DNA of 49,565 bases from an uncultured Desulfobacteraceae bacterium. Its GTDB lineage: Bacteria > Desulfobacterota > Desulfobacteria > Desulfobacterales > Desulfobacteraceae. The notes beneath the pieces are model-generated. The model was not told where the DNA came from and ran no database searches. It saw nothing but the letters and a program-made list of their open reading frames with translations. The translations under genes and the position numbers were made by a program. Where the stretch lies: positions 1-49,565 of the forward strand of contig CAJWHT010000017.1 in the NCBI GenBank assembly GCA_913041495.1. Direction: 5' to 3'. Below, one piece after another: positions 26,713-35,010 of this stretch; the stretch's first letter is position 1; each line of letters begins with the position of its first letter.

Positions 26713-26976
26713 CTACCCGTCTGACTTGGAAGCTGTTTTTTCTGAACTGCTTGTGGATGTTTCTTTGGTGTCACCACCGGACTTGGTCCCTGATTTTGCA
26801 CCGCCGTAATCAGTGACATACCAACCGGAACCTTTGAGGTGAAAGGAACTTTGTGAAATCAATTTCCTGAGATGACCCTTGCAGGCATTGCAGGTCTCAA
26901 GGGGGGGCTCTGAAATCTTCTGGAAGGCTTCTTCGATTTGTCCGCACGCCTCACATTGATATTCATAAACTGGCAT
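26713..26976 (-). CDS. FmdB-family zinc-ribbon protein
   Basis: Small protein with an N-terminal zinc ribbon: MPVYEYQCEACG gives the first CxxC (C8, C11) and ETCNACKG the second (C29, C32). The middle (SSFHLKGSGWYVTDY) is typical for the family, and the tail from about residue 58 is Ser/Thr/Lys-rich and disordered. Length 87. Named after a putative formamidase regulator, but its function in most bacteria is unknown. It is leftward and just upstream of groES with an 88-base gap. Confidence 0.88.
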   Translation of the reverse strand: MPVYEYQCEACGQIEEAFQKISEPPLETCNACKGHLRKLISQSSFHLKGSGWYVTDYGGAKSGTKSGGDTKETSTSSSEKTASKSDG

Positions 26977-27078
26977 TGGTTACTATCCTTCTACACGTTA
27001 TCTGACTTTAATGTTGCCGTATTACTGCTTGAAAAATCAAAACTAAAATAATAAGTCTTTTTTCCTTGTCAAGGCGGT

Positions 27079-27633
27079 TTATTCAAAAATTTCCCCACCT
27101 GGCCACCCGTTGGCGGATCGATGCCAATCCTTAAAAAATTCGAGCACTTCACCCACCCCATCCATGGGTATGGGAAGGATAATTTTTCGGGTTAATTCAT
27201 GAACTTTTCTTTCTTCTTCATAGGTCACATCAGATTCGGATGTACTCTCATACCTGTGCTCAAATCTTAAGAAACGAACCACGTGCACCAACTCATGGAC
27301 AAGGATGTATAATAAAAAGGGAGACAAAGAGATACGCACAGACCTGGAAACAAAATTTAGTATCGCGGGATCCTGCAGGCAAACCTTATATAAACTATAG
27401 GTGGAAGACCCCAGAAAGTCCCCCCGTCTGCGGCCGGCATACTTCAATACCTGGGCAAAGGGTCCGTCCACCCTCTCGTGGGAAAGAAGCGCCTCACCCG
27501 TCTTGATGTCGTACCGGTTCTTAAGCCACTGGGCAGGGGAAAGCTTAAAGTAATTGTTCACCAGATCTTCGGCCAGTAAAACCGACTGATCAACAATTTC
27601 AAGCTCCGACGGATCAAAGAAGCGGTTTTTCAT
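27079..27633 (-). CDS. Unknown protein with a HELVH putative zinc-protease motif
   Basis: I do not recognise the family. From ATG 27633 it has 184 residues, with H113-E-L-V-H117 inside a hydrophobic helix (LLYILVHELVHVVRF), the pattern of a zinc-metallopeptidase active site. A Glu-rich turn about 23-24 residues on (YEEERKVHE) could supply the third ligand. There is no signal peptide or membrane segment. The frame continues to a GTG at 27651; ATG 27633 is chosen because GGGGGTG precedes it. Neighbours are an FmdB zinc ribbon and, divergently, a tiny ribosomal-type gene. Protease activity is inferred only from the motif. Confidence 0.65.
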   Translation of the reverse strand: MKNRFFDPSELEIVDQSVLLAEDLVNNYFKLSPAQWLKNRYDIKTGEALLSHERVDGPFAQVLKYAGRRRGDFLGSSTYSLYKVCLQDPAILNFVSRSVRISLSPFLLYILVHELVHVVRFLRFEHRYESTSESDVTYEEERKVHELTRKIILPIPMDGVGEVLEFFKDWHRSANGWPGGEIFE

Positions 27634-27663
27634 TGCACCCCCAACCTGCACCTAACAAAAGAA

Positions 27664-27693
27664 TGGACTTTCATTTAAAACATATGCTATAGT
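27664..27693 (+). promoter_or_regulatory. Possible extended -10 promoter of the 31-residue ribosomal-type gene
   Basis: TGCTATAGT (27685-27693) is an extended -10 with TATAGT; TGGACT (27664-27669) lies 18 bases upstream as a weak -35. Confidence 0.4.
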
Positions 27694-27752
27694 AACAATT
27701 TAGTAAATTAACAAACACCAAGCGAGCAATAAACCTAAAGGGGGTGATTTTT

Positions 27753-27848
27753 TTGGGCAGCGTTATCAAGAAGAGAAGAAAAAAGATGCGTAAGCATAAA
27801 CACAGAAAACTCCTTGCTAAAACCAGACATCAGAGAAAGAAAAAATAA
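27753..27848 (+). CDS. 31-residue basic protein, AURKAIP1/COX24-type (bS22-like)
   Basis: A TTG start at 27753 follows AAAGGGGGTG at 27737-27746 with about six bases between, a very strong ribosome site. The product begins MGSVIKKRRKKMRKHKHRK and is almost all Lys, Arg and His. This is the pattern of the AURKAIP1/COX24 domain, shared by mitochondrial mS38 and by the tiny mycobacterial small-subunit protein bS22. It therefore probably binds 16S rRNA in the 30S subunit. It is too short for ordinary gene callers and reads against both neighbours (HELVH gene diverging, hflC converging). Confidence 0.8.
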   Translation: MGSVIKKRRKKMRKHKHRKLLAKTRHQRKKK

Positions 27849-27911
27849 GATTTAAGAGGTTACGCCGGCCCTGCCGGCACCACTCACCAAACGAGTGGCT
27901 TAAGTCATGGG

Positions 27912-27951
27912 GAGTATTGAGTTGCCCTGCTAACAGACCAACTCAATACTC
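27912..27951. repeat. Perfect 13-bp inverted repeat between convergent genes
   Basis: GAGTATTGAGTTG (27912-27924) and its exact complement (27939-27951) flank a 14-base loop, between the ends of the bS22-like gene and hflC. No T run follows on either strand, so it is not a standard intrinsic terminator. Two smaller hairpins lie just before it (GCCGG/CCGGC near 27865 and CCACTC/GAGTGG near 27885). Confidence 0.55.
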
Positions 27952-27969
27952 ATATCCCATCCTAAATAT

Positions 27970-28941
27970 CTACTCGCCGCTTCCTTTCAGATACTTCATC
28001 AGATCAGAATCCGTAGACAGCACCATGGTCGAATCCTTTTCCAGCGTTTCACGGTAAAGTTCCATGGTTTTCACAAATGCATAAAATTCCGGATCCTGGC
28101 CATAGGCTTCTGCATAAATACGCGTGGCCTGTGCATCCGCTTCACCTTTAAGGGTCTGAGCTTCGCGATATGCCTCAGACTTGATCACTTGAAGCTCACG
28201 CTCTTTTTCACCCCTGATATTACTGGCTTCCCCCCGGCCTTCGGCACGGAATTTTTCGGCAATCTGGTTTCGTTCCGCTATCATTCGGTCGTAAACCGAG
28301 CGACGAACACTATCGATATAATTGATACGCTTGATCTTCATATCAACCACCTCAATGCCGAACTCAGCCAATTTCTCCCGGGCCTGCCTTTCGATTTGCC
28401 TGACGATTTCACGGCGACCCAGATCCACCTTATATCGAACCAAACGCCGGTTCTCATCCCCCTCATGGCCGCCGCCCGCAATAGCCTCAAAAGTATCCAT
28501 GGGGCGATCCGTATTCCTTACACTTTCCACCAGAGGGTATGAAGATATCAAATCACGCACCGCCGGATCGATAATGTCATCCAAACGCTTGAGTGCGGAA
28601 AATTCATCTTTTACGGTCTGAAAATATACGACGGGATCACTGATCCGCCACCGTGCAAAGGTATCCACCCAGATATAGGTTTTATCCTTTGTGGGCACCT
28701 GTCCCGGATCCCCGTCCCACTCCAGCAGGTTTTTGGGAAAGTAGTTCGCCTTCTGTATAAAGGGGATCTTGAACTTCAGACCGGGTTCTTTTTGCGCCTC
28801 TCCGACAATCCTGCCAAACTGGGTAATAACCACCTGCTGCGTCTCATCCACCACATAGGCAGATCCATAGATCAGCACGATCAAAAGGCCGACCATCGCA
28901 AGGACACCAAACTTGAAATTATTCACTTTTTCATTTGTCAT
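27970..28941 (-). CDS. hflC: FtsH-protease modulator HflC (SPFH family)
   Basis: Inner-membrane protein that forms the HflKC cage around FtsH. One N-terminal transmembrane segment (about 9-29, FGVLAMVGLLIVLIYGSAYVV) is followed by the SPFH/band-7 domain and a long helical arm rich in Glu/Arg/Ala (about 210-270) up to DPEFYAFVKTMELYRETL. Length 323. Two bases separate it from hflK upstream. Confidence 0.95.
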   Translation of the reverse strand: MTNEKVNNFKFGVLAMVGLLIVLIYGSAYVVDETQQVVITQFGRIVGEAQKEPGLKFKIPFIQKANYFPKNLLEWDGDPGQVPTKDKTYIWVDTFARWRISDPVVYFQTVKDEFSALKRLDDIIDPAVRDLISSYPLVESVRNTDRPMDTFEAIAGGGHEGDENRRLVRYKVDLGRREIVRQIERQAREKLAEFGIEVVDMKIKRINYIDSVRRSVYDRMIAERNQIAEKFRAEGRGEASNIRGEKERELQVIKSEAYREAQTLKGEADAQATRIYAEAYGQDPEFYAFVKTMELYRETLEKDSTMVLSTDSDLMKYLKGSGE

Positions 28942-28943
28942 CG

Positions 28944-30017
28944 TTACTCACCCTTCTGTAGAAATCTATCCGGCATCTTGTCGCCCATATTCAAAAACGG
29001 CAGCAAATTTTTCTGATCCGCATCAATGATATACTTGTTACCGACCTTTGGCAGCACCTCCAACATCGCCTCCAGATACATCCGTTTCTTTGTCACATCT
29101 TTTGCCTGGGCATAGGCTTTATAAACTGCCTTAAACTTAGTGGCATCACCCTGGGCACGGTTCACACGGTCAATAGCATACCCTTCTGCATCCTTAATCA
29201 GACGTTTGGCCTCACCGCGAGCCAGGGGCACAGCCTTATTGTATTCCTCCCTGGCCTTGTAAATGGTTTGCTCTTTTTCCTGAATGGCCTGGTTAACCTC
29301 ATTAAATGATGCCTGAACCGGTTCCGGCACGTTGGTTTTTTTCATCTCGATATTAACGATGCTGATACCGGCTTTTGCCGCATCCATCTCCTCTTGGAGT
29401 ATCTGCTTGGCAGCCATGGCAATCTCCGCACGACTTGAAATCACCTCATTGATACTCCTGTCACCGATAACCGTCCGCATGGTGGCTTCCGACATATGTC
29501 TGAGCAAGGATCTGACATCTTTTACGTTAAACAGATAGTCTTTTGGATTTGACCGCCGGTATTGAACGATCCAGGGAACAACGGCCACGTTCAAATCCCC
29601 CGTAAGCATCAGGGAGGACTCCTGCCTTGACGACTCAGCAGAGGTCCGGTACGTATTCGTGCTGTTGAAAGTCTTAAACCCGAATTCTTCAGTTTCAGGG
29701 GTCTTTACGTTTACCTTGGTAACCTTTTCAATCCCTGTGGGAAGCTTAAAATTCAATCCGGGCTGGGCAAGTCGGTTATACTCGCCAAACCGCTGGATCA
29801 CCCCCACCTCATTGCGGTCCACTGTAAAAAAGGTTGAGGATCCGATATACAATGCCAGCAGTGCCAGGCCCACCAAAAGCACCCCTGGAAATTTGAATCC
29901 TTTAAATTTGTTCATAAAATCATCCAACTGCGGGGGCTTTGGCATATTGGGCCCACCCCCCTTGTTCTGCTCATACCGTTGCTGGTTTTCTCTTAGCTTT
30001 TCCCAATCCCAAGTCAT
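28944..30017 (-). CDS. hflK: FtsH-protease modulator HflK (SPFH family)
   Basis: Partner of HflC. N-terminal cytoplasmic tail with Gly/Pro-rich stretch, a transmembrane helix (about 50-70, VLLVGLALLALYIGSSTFF), band-7 domain beginning TVDRNEVGVIQRFGEY, then a helical arm. The frame continues up to TTG 30083, but ATG 30017 (MTWDWEKLRENQQ) matches the usual start of this family and has AGGA upstream; it gives 357 residues. Confidence 0.93.
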   Translation of the reverse strand: MTWDWEKLRENQQRYEQNKGGGPNMPKPPQLDDFMNKFKGFKFPGVLLVGLALLALYIGSSTFFTVDRNEVGVIQRFGEYNRLAQPGLNFKLPTGIEKVTKVNVKTPETEEFGFKTFNSTNTYRTSAESSRQESSLMLTGDLNVAVVPWIVQYRRSNPKDYLFNVKDVRSLLRHMSEATMRTVIGDRSINEVISSRAEIAMAAKQILQEEMDAAKAGISIVNIEMKKTNVPEPVQASFNEVNQAIQEKEQTIYKAREEYNKAVPLARGEAKRLIKDAEGYAIDRVNRAQGDATKFKAVYKAYAQAKDVTKKRMYLEAMLEVLPKVGNKYIIDADQKNLLPFLNMGDKMPDRFLQKGE

Positions 30018-30166
30018 AAATTTTTTTCCTATGCTGTGAGTCCTCTTTTCGCTGGTGTTCAGTTTTGAAGTATTTGTTGGCAAAATATGACTTTATTTAG
30101 CTTTATCAAGTATAAAAGGCAATAATTATTTGACGAATCCCATGCAGGACAAGGCCTGAAGCGCTT

Positions 30167-30195
30167 TTGAACCCAAGCATCTTTTAGGGTATATT
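30167..30195 (+). promoter_or_regulatory. Sigma-70 promoter of the DciA-like gene and trmN6
   Basis: TTGAAC (30167-30172), 17 bases, TATATT (30190-30195), in the divergent gap after hflK. The start codon is 43 bases downstream. Confidence 0.6.
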
Positions 30196-30237
30196 CCCCA
30201 CAGGATCTATGGTATTAGTTAAGGAAGAGACTCACCC

Positions 30238-30576
30238 ATGCAAGGACAAAGAACATTGGTCAAAAACGACAATAACGACAAACTCGTTCATATCAGTGAT
30301 ATCCTGACCAAAGCGCTGGGCAAATACCGGCCGGCCGGGGATATGGAAATGACCCGTATCTGGGATGTCTGGGACGCTGCAGTGGGCAGCCCCATTGCCA
30401 TGAATGCCAAGCCGGATGCATTCAAGGACGGCATGCTCTTTGTCAATGTATCCAGCTCCGCCTGGATTCATCAGCTCAAGTTCCTGGAAAAAGAGATGAT
30501 CGCCAACCTGAACAAACAGTTGGATGCCCCCCTTGTCAAAGGGATCCGTTTCAAAATTGGACGAATTCACAGTTGA
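30238..30576 (+). CDS. DUF721 protein, DciA-like helicase loader
   Basis: DUF721 is the domain of DciA, the ancestral loader of the replicative helicase DnaB in bacteria lacking DnaC. The 112 residues carry the family pattern: helical start, WDAAVG, then the KH-like strand and helix segment LFVNVSSSAWIHQLKFLEKEM (in part) up to VKGIRFKIG. AAGGAAGAG precedes the ATG. Whether it is the true helicase loader here or a paralogue cannot be judged; dnaX and recR lie a little further on. Confidence 0.82.
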   Translation: MQGQRTLVKNDNNDKLVHISDILTKALGKYRPAGDMEMTRIWDVWDAAVGSPIAMNAKPDAFKDGMLFVNVSSSAWIHQLKFLEKEMIANLNKQLDAPLVKGIRFKIGRIHS

Positions 30577-31279
30577 ACCGCTCTTTGACGGCCGTCTTCA
30601 CATCCACCAGCCAAAGTCAGGCTACCGGTATGCCGTAGACCCTATTATTCTCAGTGCACAGGTATCGCCACAACCCGGCTCACATATCCTTGATATCGGC
30701 TGCGGCTGCGGCATCATGCCCCTGATCATCGGCCACAGGTTCCCCCGGACAACAATAACAGGTGTCGAACTTCAAAAAACTCTGGCCGACCTGGCGGCGC
30801 GCAACTGCAGGGAAAATAAACTGGCCGGACAAATCCGGATTATCAACAGGGATATTCTGGAATTATCCCCAGATGATTTCCCCACCCCCATAGACATGAT
30901 CATTTCCAATCCGCCGTTCAAGAAAACCCTGACGGGACGGCTCAACCCGAATCCCCAAAAAGCGCTTGCCAGGCACGAAATTGCATTAACCGTAGACCAA
31001 TTATTCAGCCAGGCCCACACCCTGCTATCCAATGCCGGAAGACTCATGATTATTTTTCCCTCAGACCGCTTGGCAGATCTGTTTTCAGCTGCAAAAAAAA
31101 CGGACATGACACCGGAATGGATACGTTTTGTCCATCCGGTGGCAGAAAAAGAAGCCAAACGCGTCGTATTGTCTGCCGCAAAGAATACCCAAGCATCCTG
31201 CAGGGTTCTGCCGCCATTGACCCTGTATTCAAAACAAAATTCCCCCACCCAAGCCTATAAAGATTTATTTACCCCTTGA
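30557..31279 (+). CDS. trmN6: tRNA1(Val) (adenine37-N6)-methyltransferase family protein
   Basis: SAM-dependent N6-adenine methyltransferase. Motif I is LDIGCGCGIMPL and the catalytic NPPF is in IISNPPFKK. The N-terminal FDGRLHIHQPKSGYRYAVDP is the mark of the TrmN6/YfiC group. TTG 30557 is preferred as start because it opens directly into that conserved block (240 residues); ATG 30524 would overlap DUF721 by 53 bases. Translation is probably coupled to the DciA-like gene. Its stop codon lies within the -35 of the tRNA-Ser promoter. Confidence 0.85.
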   Translation: MDEFTVEPLFDGRLHIHQPKSGYRYAVDPIILSAQVSPQPGSHILDIGCGCGIMPLIIGHRFPRTTITGVELQKTLADLAARNCRENKLAGQIRIINRDILELSPDDFPTPIDMIISNPPFKKTLTGRLNPNPQKALARHEIALTVDQLFSQAHTLLSNAGRLMIIFPSDRLADLFSAAKKTDMTPEWIRFVHPVAEKEAKRVVLSAAKNTQASCRVLPPLTLYSKQNSPTQAYKDLFTP

Positions 31280-31304
31280 CACGGCGCTCAAAAGATAATA
31301 TTTT
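31276..31304 (+). promoter_or_regulatory. Promoter of tRNA-Ser, overlapping the trmN6 stop codon
   Basis: TTGACA (31276-31281), 17 bases, TATTTT (31299-31304). The TGA of trmN6 (31277-31279) is inside the -35. The tRNA starts 20 bases after the -10. Confidence 0.68.
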
Positions 31305-31323
31305 GCCCGGGTCAATTCGTTAA

Positions 31324-31415
<92 letters not shown>

Positions 31416-31421
31416 GAATTC

Positions 31422-31459
31422 AAAGGCTTGGGGCAAGTTGCTCCAGGCTTTTTTATTTT
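31422..31459 (+). terminator. Rho-independent terminator after tRNA-Ser
   Basis: A 13-bp stem including three G-T pairs (31422-31434 with 31440-31452, five-base loop AAGTT), running into TTTT TATTTTT. It starts seven bases after the tRNA. The remaining 230 or so bases up to dnaX hold nothing I can name; I looked for the SRP RNA there and did not find its GGAAGGAAGCA loop. Confidence 0.72.
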
Positions 31460-31693
31460 TCAGCAATCGATTACTGCAAAAAGGGTAAAACACAAACAGA
31501 CCACGGCTTATACGCGTTGCCCCCGGGTTAAATCACAGCACCGGTTGACCCGTCCCATCCCCTTCTGGTATATAAGTTTGTCTGGCACCCGTCAGCACCG
31601 GAGATTATATATAATTAAGGATATTTACTGGCCCGGAAAAGGATGCGGAAAGATGCAGGCCTCCCATCTTGACCGGCCGAAGAACCGCCGTTC

Positions 31694-33532
31694 ATGTCAT
31701 ATCAAGTACTTGCCTTAAAATACCGGCCCCAAACCTTTGAAGACGTTGTGGGTCAAGACCACGTGACCACCACGCTGACCAATGCCATTGCTGCGGACCG
31801 CGTGGCACACGCCATCTTACTCACCGGCCCGAGGGGCACAGGAAAGACAACGATCGCCAGGATATTGGCCAAAGCCATGACCTGCGCCCAGGGGCCTACC
31901 GCAGTGCCGTGTAATGCCTGTAAAATCTGTACTGATATTATCAACGGCCATTGTGCGGATGTGTTTGAAATTGACGGCGCCTCAAACAACAGCGTGGAGC
32001 AGATCCGGGATCTGAGGGAAAATGTCACCTACATGCCCTCATCCGCCCGGTTCAAAATCTACATCATTGATGAAGTGCACATGCTGTCTGTTGCCGCCTT
32101 CAACGCATTGCTAAAAACCCTTGAAGAACCGCCGGCCCATGTATTGTTCATCTTTGCCACCACAGAAGTGCATAAGATCCCGGCCACCATCCTATCCAGA
32201 TGCCAGCGCCACGATCTTTCCAGGGTGCCCCTGAACCAGATTGCCGGCCATTTAAACAGCCTTTGTTCCAAAGAGGCCTTTTCCATCTCCCGGGAAAGTC
32301 TCGATCTGATTGCTTTGGAGGCAGACGGTTCTATCAGGGATTCTTTGAGCCTGCTGGACCGGGTGCTATCTTCAAGCCCGGACAAGACCATTTCCCATGA
32401 AGCGGTTGTGGACAGTCTCGGGGTCATGGACCGGAAAATCATGTCAGACATATCCAACGCCGTATTTAATAAGGATGGGGCCAGCCTCATCCGGCTGGTG
32501 GACAAGGTAAATGATTCCGGCATGGATTTGAAAAAATTTTACACGGATATCATTGCCCATTTCAGAAACCTGAATATCGTCAAACTTTGCGGCCGCGGGG
32601 CACCTGCCCTGAATCTGATAGATTCCGAAAAAGAGGCATTGTTTCAATCGGTGGCAAAAATCCCACAAGCCTATCTGAGTCTGCTGCTCCAGCGCCTGCT
32701 TGACGACGACGCCCTCGTGCGTCTGTCCTCCCACACCCAGACCGCAGTGGAAATGGTACTGCTGAAACTCATCCAGATCAACTCCGGCGCCCAGTTGGAT
32801 GACATCATCACCAAACTGGATACCCTGGCCCGCCAGATTGACACAAAGGTTACGGCAAATCCGGGAGTCCCAAATTCCCCGTCTATACCTTCGGATACCC
32901 GGTCTCAGCCACCCGCATCTCCTGAAATCAGGGAATCCGGGCCACCGCAGACACCCGGTCCGAAGGCACCGCAGAAAGCATCACAGTATTCAAACCCTGT
33001 GCCGCCTGCATCAGCACAGGCGTCACCGCCAGACATGCAGGTACCACCACAGGGCATTCAGGAGCCGCCGCCCGCAGCCCCATATGCCGATGCACCGGCA
33101 CCGCCCGCCGGACCACCACCCCGGGGGGCAAACGCACCGGCACCAGCCCCTCAGCCATCTGTTCCGGAATCGCCCTTAGGACCCGTATCCTGGACAGAGT
33201 TTTTAGGGATCCTTCAGGAAAAACAACCGTCCCTGTACACCCTGTTGTCAAAAGGCCGTGCAGACACTTCGGACAAGACCAAAGTTTCCATTGAGTTGAA
33301 CGGTTGCTCCGCATTTGAGTCCAAACGCCTGAAAACCAAAGACAAGGAACTTCAGGCCCTGAGCCGGACGCATCTGGGAAAACCCATCAACATTATTATG
33401 ACCACCCAAAAAGGGACAGCCCCCGCCCCCTCTCAAAAACGAAAAGCCGAGGAACAGGCGCGTCAGGCAGCCTCCATGCACCCCATGGTTCAAGAGGCCA
33501 GACGTCTCTTTGACGGAGAAATAATTCTCTAA
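31694..33532 (+). CDS. dnaX: DNA polymerase III subunits gamma/tau
   Basis: Clamp-loader ATPase. Walker A is GPRGTGKT at 45-52; the zinc module has C64, C73, C76 and C79; Walker B and the SRC motif follow ([17 protein letters not shown]). Domain III ends near residue 370. A Pro/Ala-rich linker (about 395-490) leads to a C-terminal tau part (about 492-612) that would contact DnaE and DnaB. Length 612. No obvious slippery site at the expected place for producing a short gamma form was seen. ybaB and recR follow, a very common gene order. Confidence 0.95.
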   Translation: MSYQVLALKYRPQTFEDVVGQDHVTTTLTNAIAADRVAHAILLTGPRGTGKTTIARILAKAMTCAQGPTAVPCNACKICTDIINGHCADVFEIDGASNNSVEQIRDLRENVTYMPSSARFKIYIIDEVHMLSVAAFNALLKTLEEPPAHVLFIFATTEVHKIPATILSRCQRHDLSRVPLNQIAGHLNSLCSKEAFSISRESLDLIALEADGSIRDSLSLLDRVLSSSPDKTISHEAVVDSLGVMDRKIMSDISNAVFNKDGASLIRLVDKVNDSGMDLKKFYTDIIAHFRNLNIVKLCGRGAPALNLIDSEKEALFQSVAKIPQAYLSLLLQRLLDDDALVRLSSHTQTAVEMVLLKLIQINSGAQLDDIITKLDTLARQIDTKVTANPGVPNSPSIPSDTRSQPPASPEIRESGPPQTPGPKAPQKASQYSNPVPPASAQASPPDMQVPPQGIQEPPPAAPYADAPAPPAGPPPRGANAPAPAPQPSVPESPLGPVSWTEFLGILQEKQPSLYTLLSKGRADTSDKTKVSIELNGCSAFESKRLKTKDKELQALSRTHLGKPINIIMTTQKGTAPAPSQKRKAEEQARQAASMHPMVQEARRLFDGEIIL

Positions 33533-33555
33533 TCAACCCCAAAGGAGTCAATCAA

Positions 33556-33864
33556 ATGAAAAATATGAACAACATGATGAAACAGGCGCAGAAGCTGCAG
33601 AAAAAGATGTTAAAAACCCAGCAGGAGTTGGCGCTGAAGACGGTTGAAGCCTCTGCCGGCGGCGGTATGGTTAAAGTCGTTGCCAACGGCGGCCAAAAAA
33701 TCGAATCCATCGTTCTTGAAAAAGAAGTGGTGGATCCGGAAGACATCGAAATGCTCCAGGACCTGGTAATGGCCGCGGTGAACGATGCCCTGAACAAATC
33801 CCAGGAAATGATCTCCTCGGAAATGGGTAAACTGACCGGCGGTTTCAACATACCGGGGTTATAA
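33556..33864 (+). CDS. ybaB: YbaB/EbfC nucleoid-associated protein
   Basis: Small dimeric DNA-binding protein. The 102 residues begin [18 protein letters not shown] and include the family core [20 protein letters not shown] and [19 protein letters not shown] lies ten bases ahead of the ATG. It is between dnaX and recR, as in most bacteria. Confidence 0.93.
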   Translation: MKNMNNMMKQAQKLQKKMLKTQQELALKTVEASAGGGMVKVVANGGQKIESIVLEKEVVDPEDIEMLQDLVMAAVNDALNKSQEMISSEMGKLTGGFNIPGL

Positions 33865-33898
33865 CCCCATCCTGGAAAGGCATCGCGTGTAAGCGCCC

Positions 33899-34498
33899 GT
33901 GAACCATTACCCTGAAGCCATATTAAAACTGATTGATTCGCTGTCCACCCTCCCGGGAATCGGGAAAAAGACAGCGGAACGCCTGGCACTGCATATCCTT
34001 CACGCCCCGGATCATGAAGCGGCAACATTGGCCGGAGATATTATTGAACTCAAAAGCAGTGTACGGCTTTGTGATACCTGCTTTGCCCTGAGCGAAACCG
34101 AACGGTGCCGGATCTGTGCAGATCCGGCCAGGGACAAATCCGTCATCTGTGTTGTTGAAAATCCCACAGACATGGCTGCCGTGGAAAAGGCCAACGCGTT
34201 TACCGGGCTTTACCACATACTGGGGGGAGCCCTTTCCCCCATTGACGGCATCGGCCCCGAAGATATCCGGCTGTCGGAATTGTTTACCCGCGCAACCCCC
34301 AAAGAGGTCCAAGAAATCATTCTGGCCACCAAAACCAATGTGGAAGGCGAAGCAACCGCCGCCTATATCCAGAACAGACTGGCGACCACCGGCATCAGGC
34401 TGACCCGGATCGCCTCGGGCGTCCCCATGGGCGGAGACCTGCAGTACGTGGATCCGCTCACCATGCAAAAAGCGATGGAAAAAAGATATGGATGTTAA
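33899..34498 (+). CDS. recR: Recombination mediator RecR
   Basis: Acts with RecO (and RecF) to load RecA on gapped DNA. Helix-hairpin-helix STLPGIGKKTAERLA at about 16-30, a C4 zinc finger (C58, C61, C70, C73 in CDTCFALSETERCRIC) and a Toprim domain (VICVVENPTDM onward). Length 199. The start is GTG at 33899. The last 11 bases overlap the next gene. Confidence 0.95.
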   Translation: MNHYPEAILKLIDSLSTLPGIGKKTAERLALHILHAPDHEAATLAGDIIELKSSVRLCDTCFALSETERCRICADPARDKSVICVVENPTDMAAVEKANAFTGLYHILGGALSPIDGIGPEDIRLSELFTRATPKEVQEIILATKTNVEGEATAAYIQNRLATTGIRLTRIASGVPMGGDLQYVDPLTMQKAMEKRYGC

Positions 34499-34919
34499 AG
34501 AACTTACGGCCCGGGACATTTTTGAATGTAGGCTTTGCGGCCAATGCTGCAACGGATTCGGGGGCACGTACATAACCCGGTCGGACATTGAAAATATTGC
34601 CGCCTTCATCAAGGCGGATCCAGCTACCTTTGTGGAAACCTATTGCGACATGTCCGGTTCAAGACCTGTGCTGACCCTCAACCACGAAGGAACCTGCATC
34701 TTTTTTGATCCGGACAAACAATGCACCATTCACCCGGTTAAACCGTATATGTGCAGGGCATGGCCTTACATTAAAACCATTATTAAAAACCCTGAAAACT
34801 GGGATATCATGGCCAACTCCTGCCCGGGAATGAGAAAGGGCATTCCCGGCAAAGACCTGCAGCGCATCGTTGCCATGGAAAAAGAAAAACTTGACCGTTC
34901 ATACGACCGGGAAGAATAA
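34488..34919 (+). CDS. YkgJ-family cysteine-cluster protein
   Basis: Small protein of 143 residues with the CxxCxxCC signature (CRLCGQCC, about 14-21), a second group around TCIFFDPDKQCTIHPVKPYMCRAWP and a late Cys (SCPG). These Cys are thought to bind zinc or an iron-sulfur cluster. Function is unknown for the family. It overlaps recR by 11 bases in another frame, so it is translated from the same mRNA. Confidence 0.85.
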   Translation: MDVKELTARDIFECRLCGQCCNGFGGTYITRSDIENIAAFIKADPATFVETYCDMSGSRPVLTLNHEGTCIFFDPDKQCTIHPVKPYMCRAWPYIKTIIKNPENWDIMANSCPGMRKGIPGKDLQRIVAMEKEKLDRSYDREE

Positions 34920-35010
34920 AACAGCCAGAGTTGACGGATAGTCCCGCACTTGCTAATTAGACGTAAATCTTTTCACATGGATTGGTTGAACCCAAGAGGA
35001 ACGCTGTGCA

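Noticed and set aside
31460-31693. Possible SRP (4.5S) RNA gene between tRNA-Ser and dnaX
   Set aside because: The place is typical for ffs, but neither strand has the conserved GGAAGGAAGCA tetraloop region; a partial likeness (GCGGAAAGATGCAGG) is not enough.
31694-33532. Programmed frameshift in dnaX producing gamma
   Set aside because: An A-rich run (TTGAAAAAATTT near 32528) is present but lies inside domain III, too early for a functional gamma product, and no stem-loop was evident.
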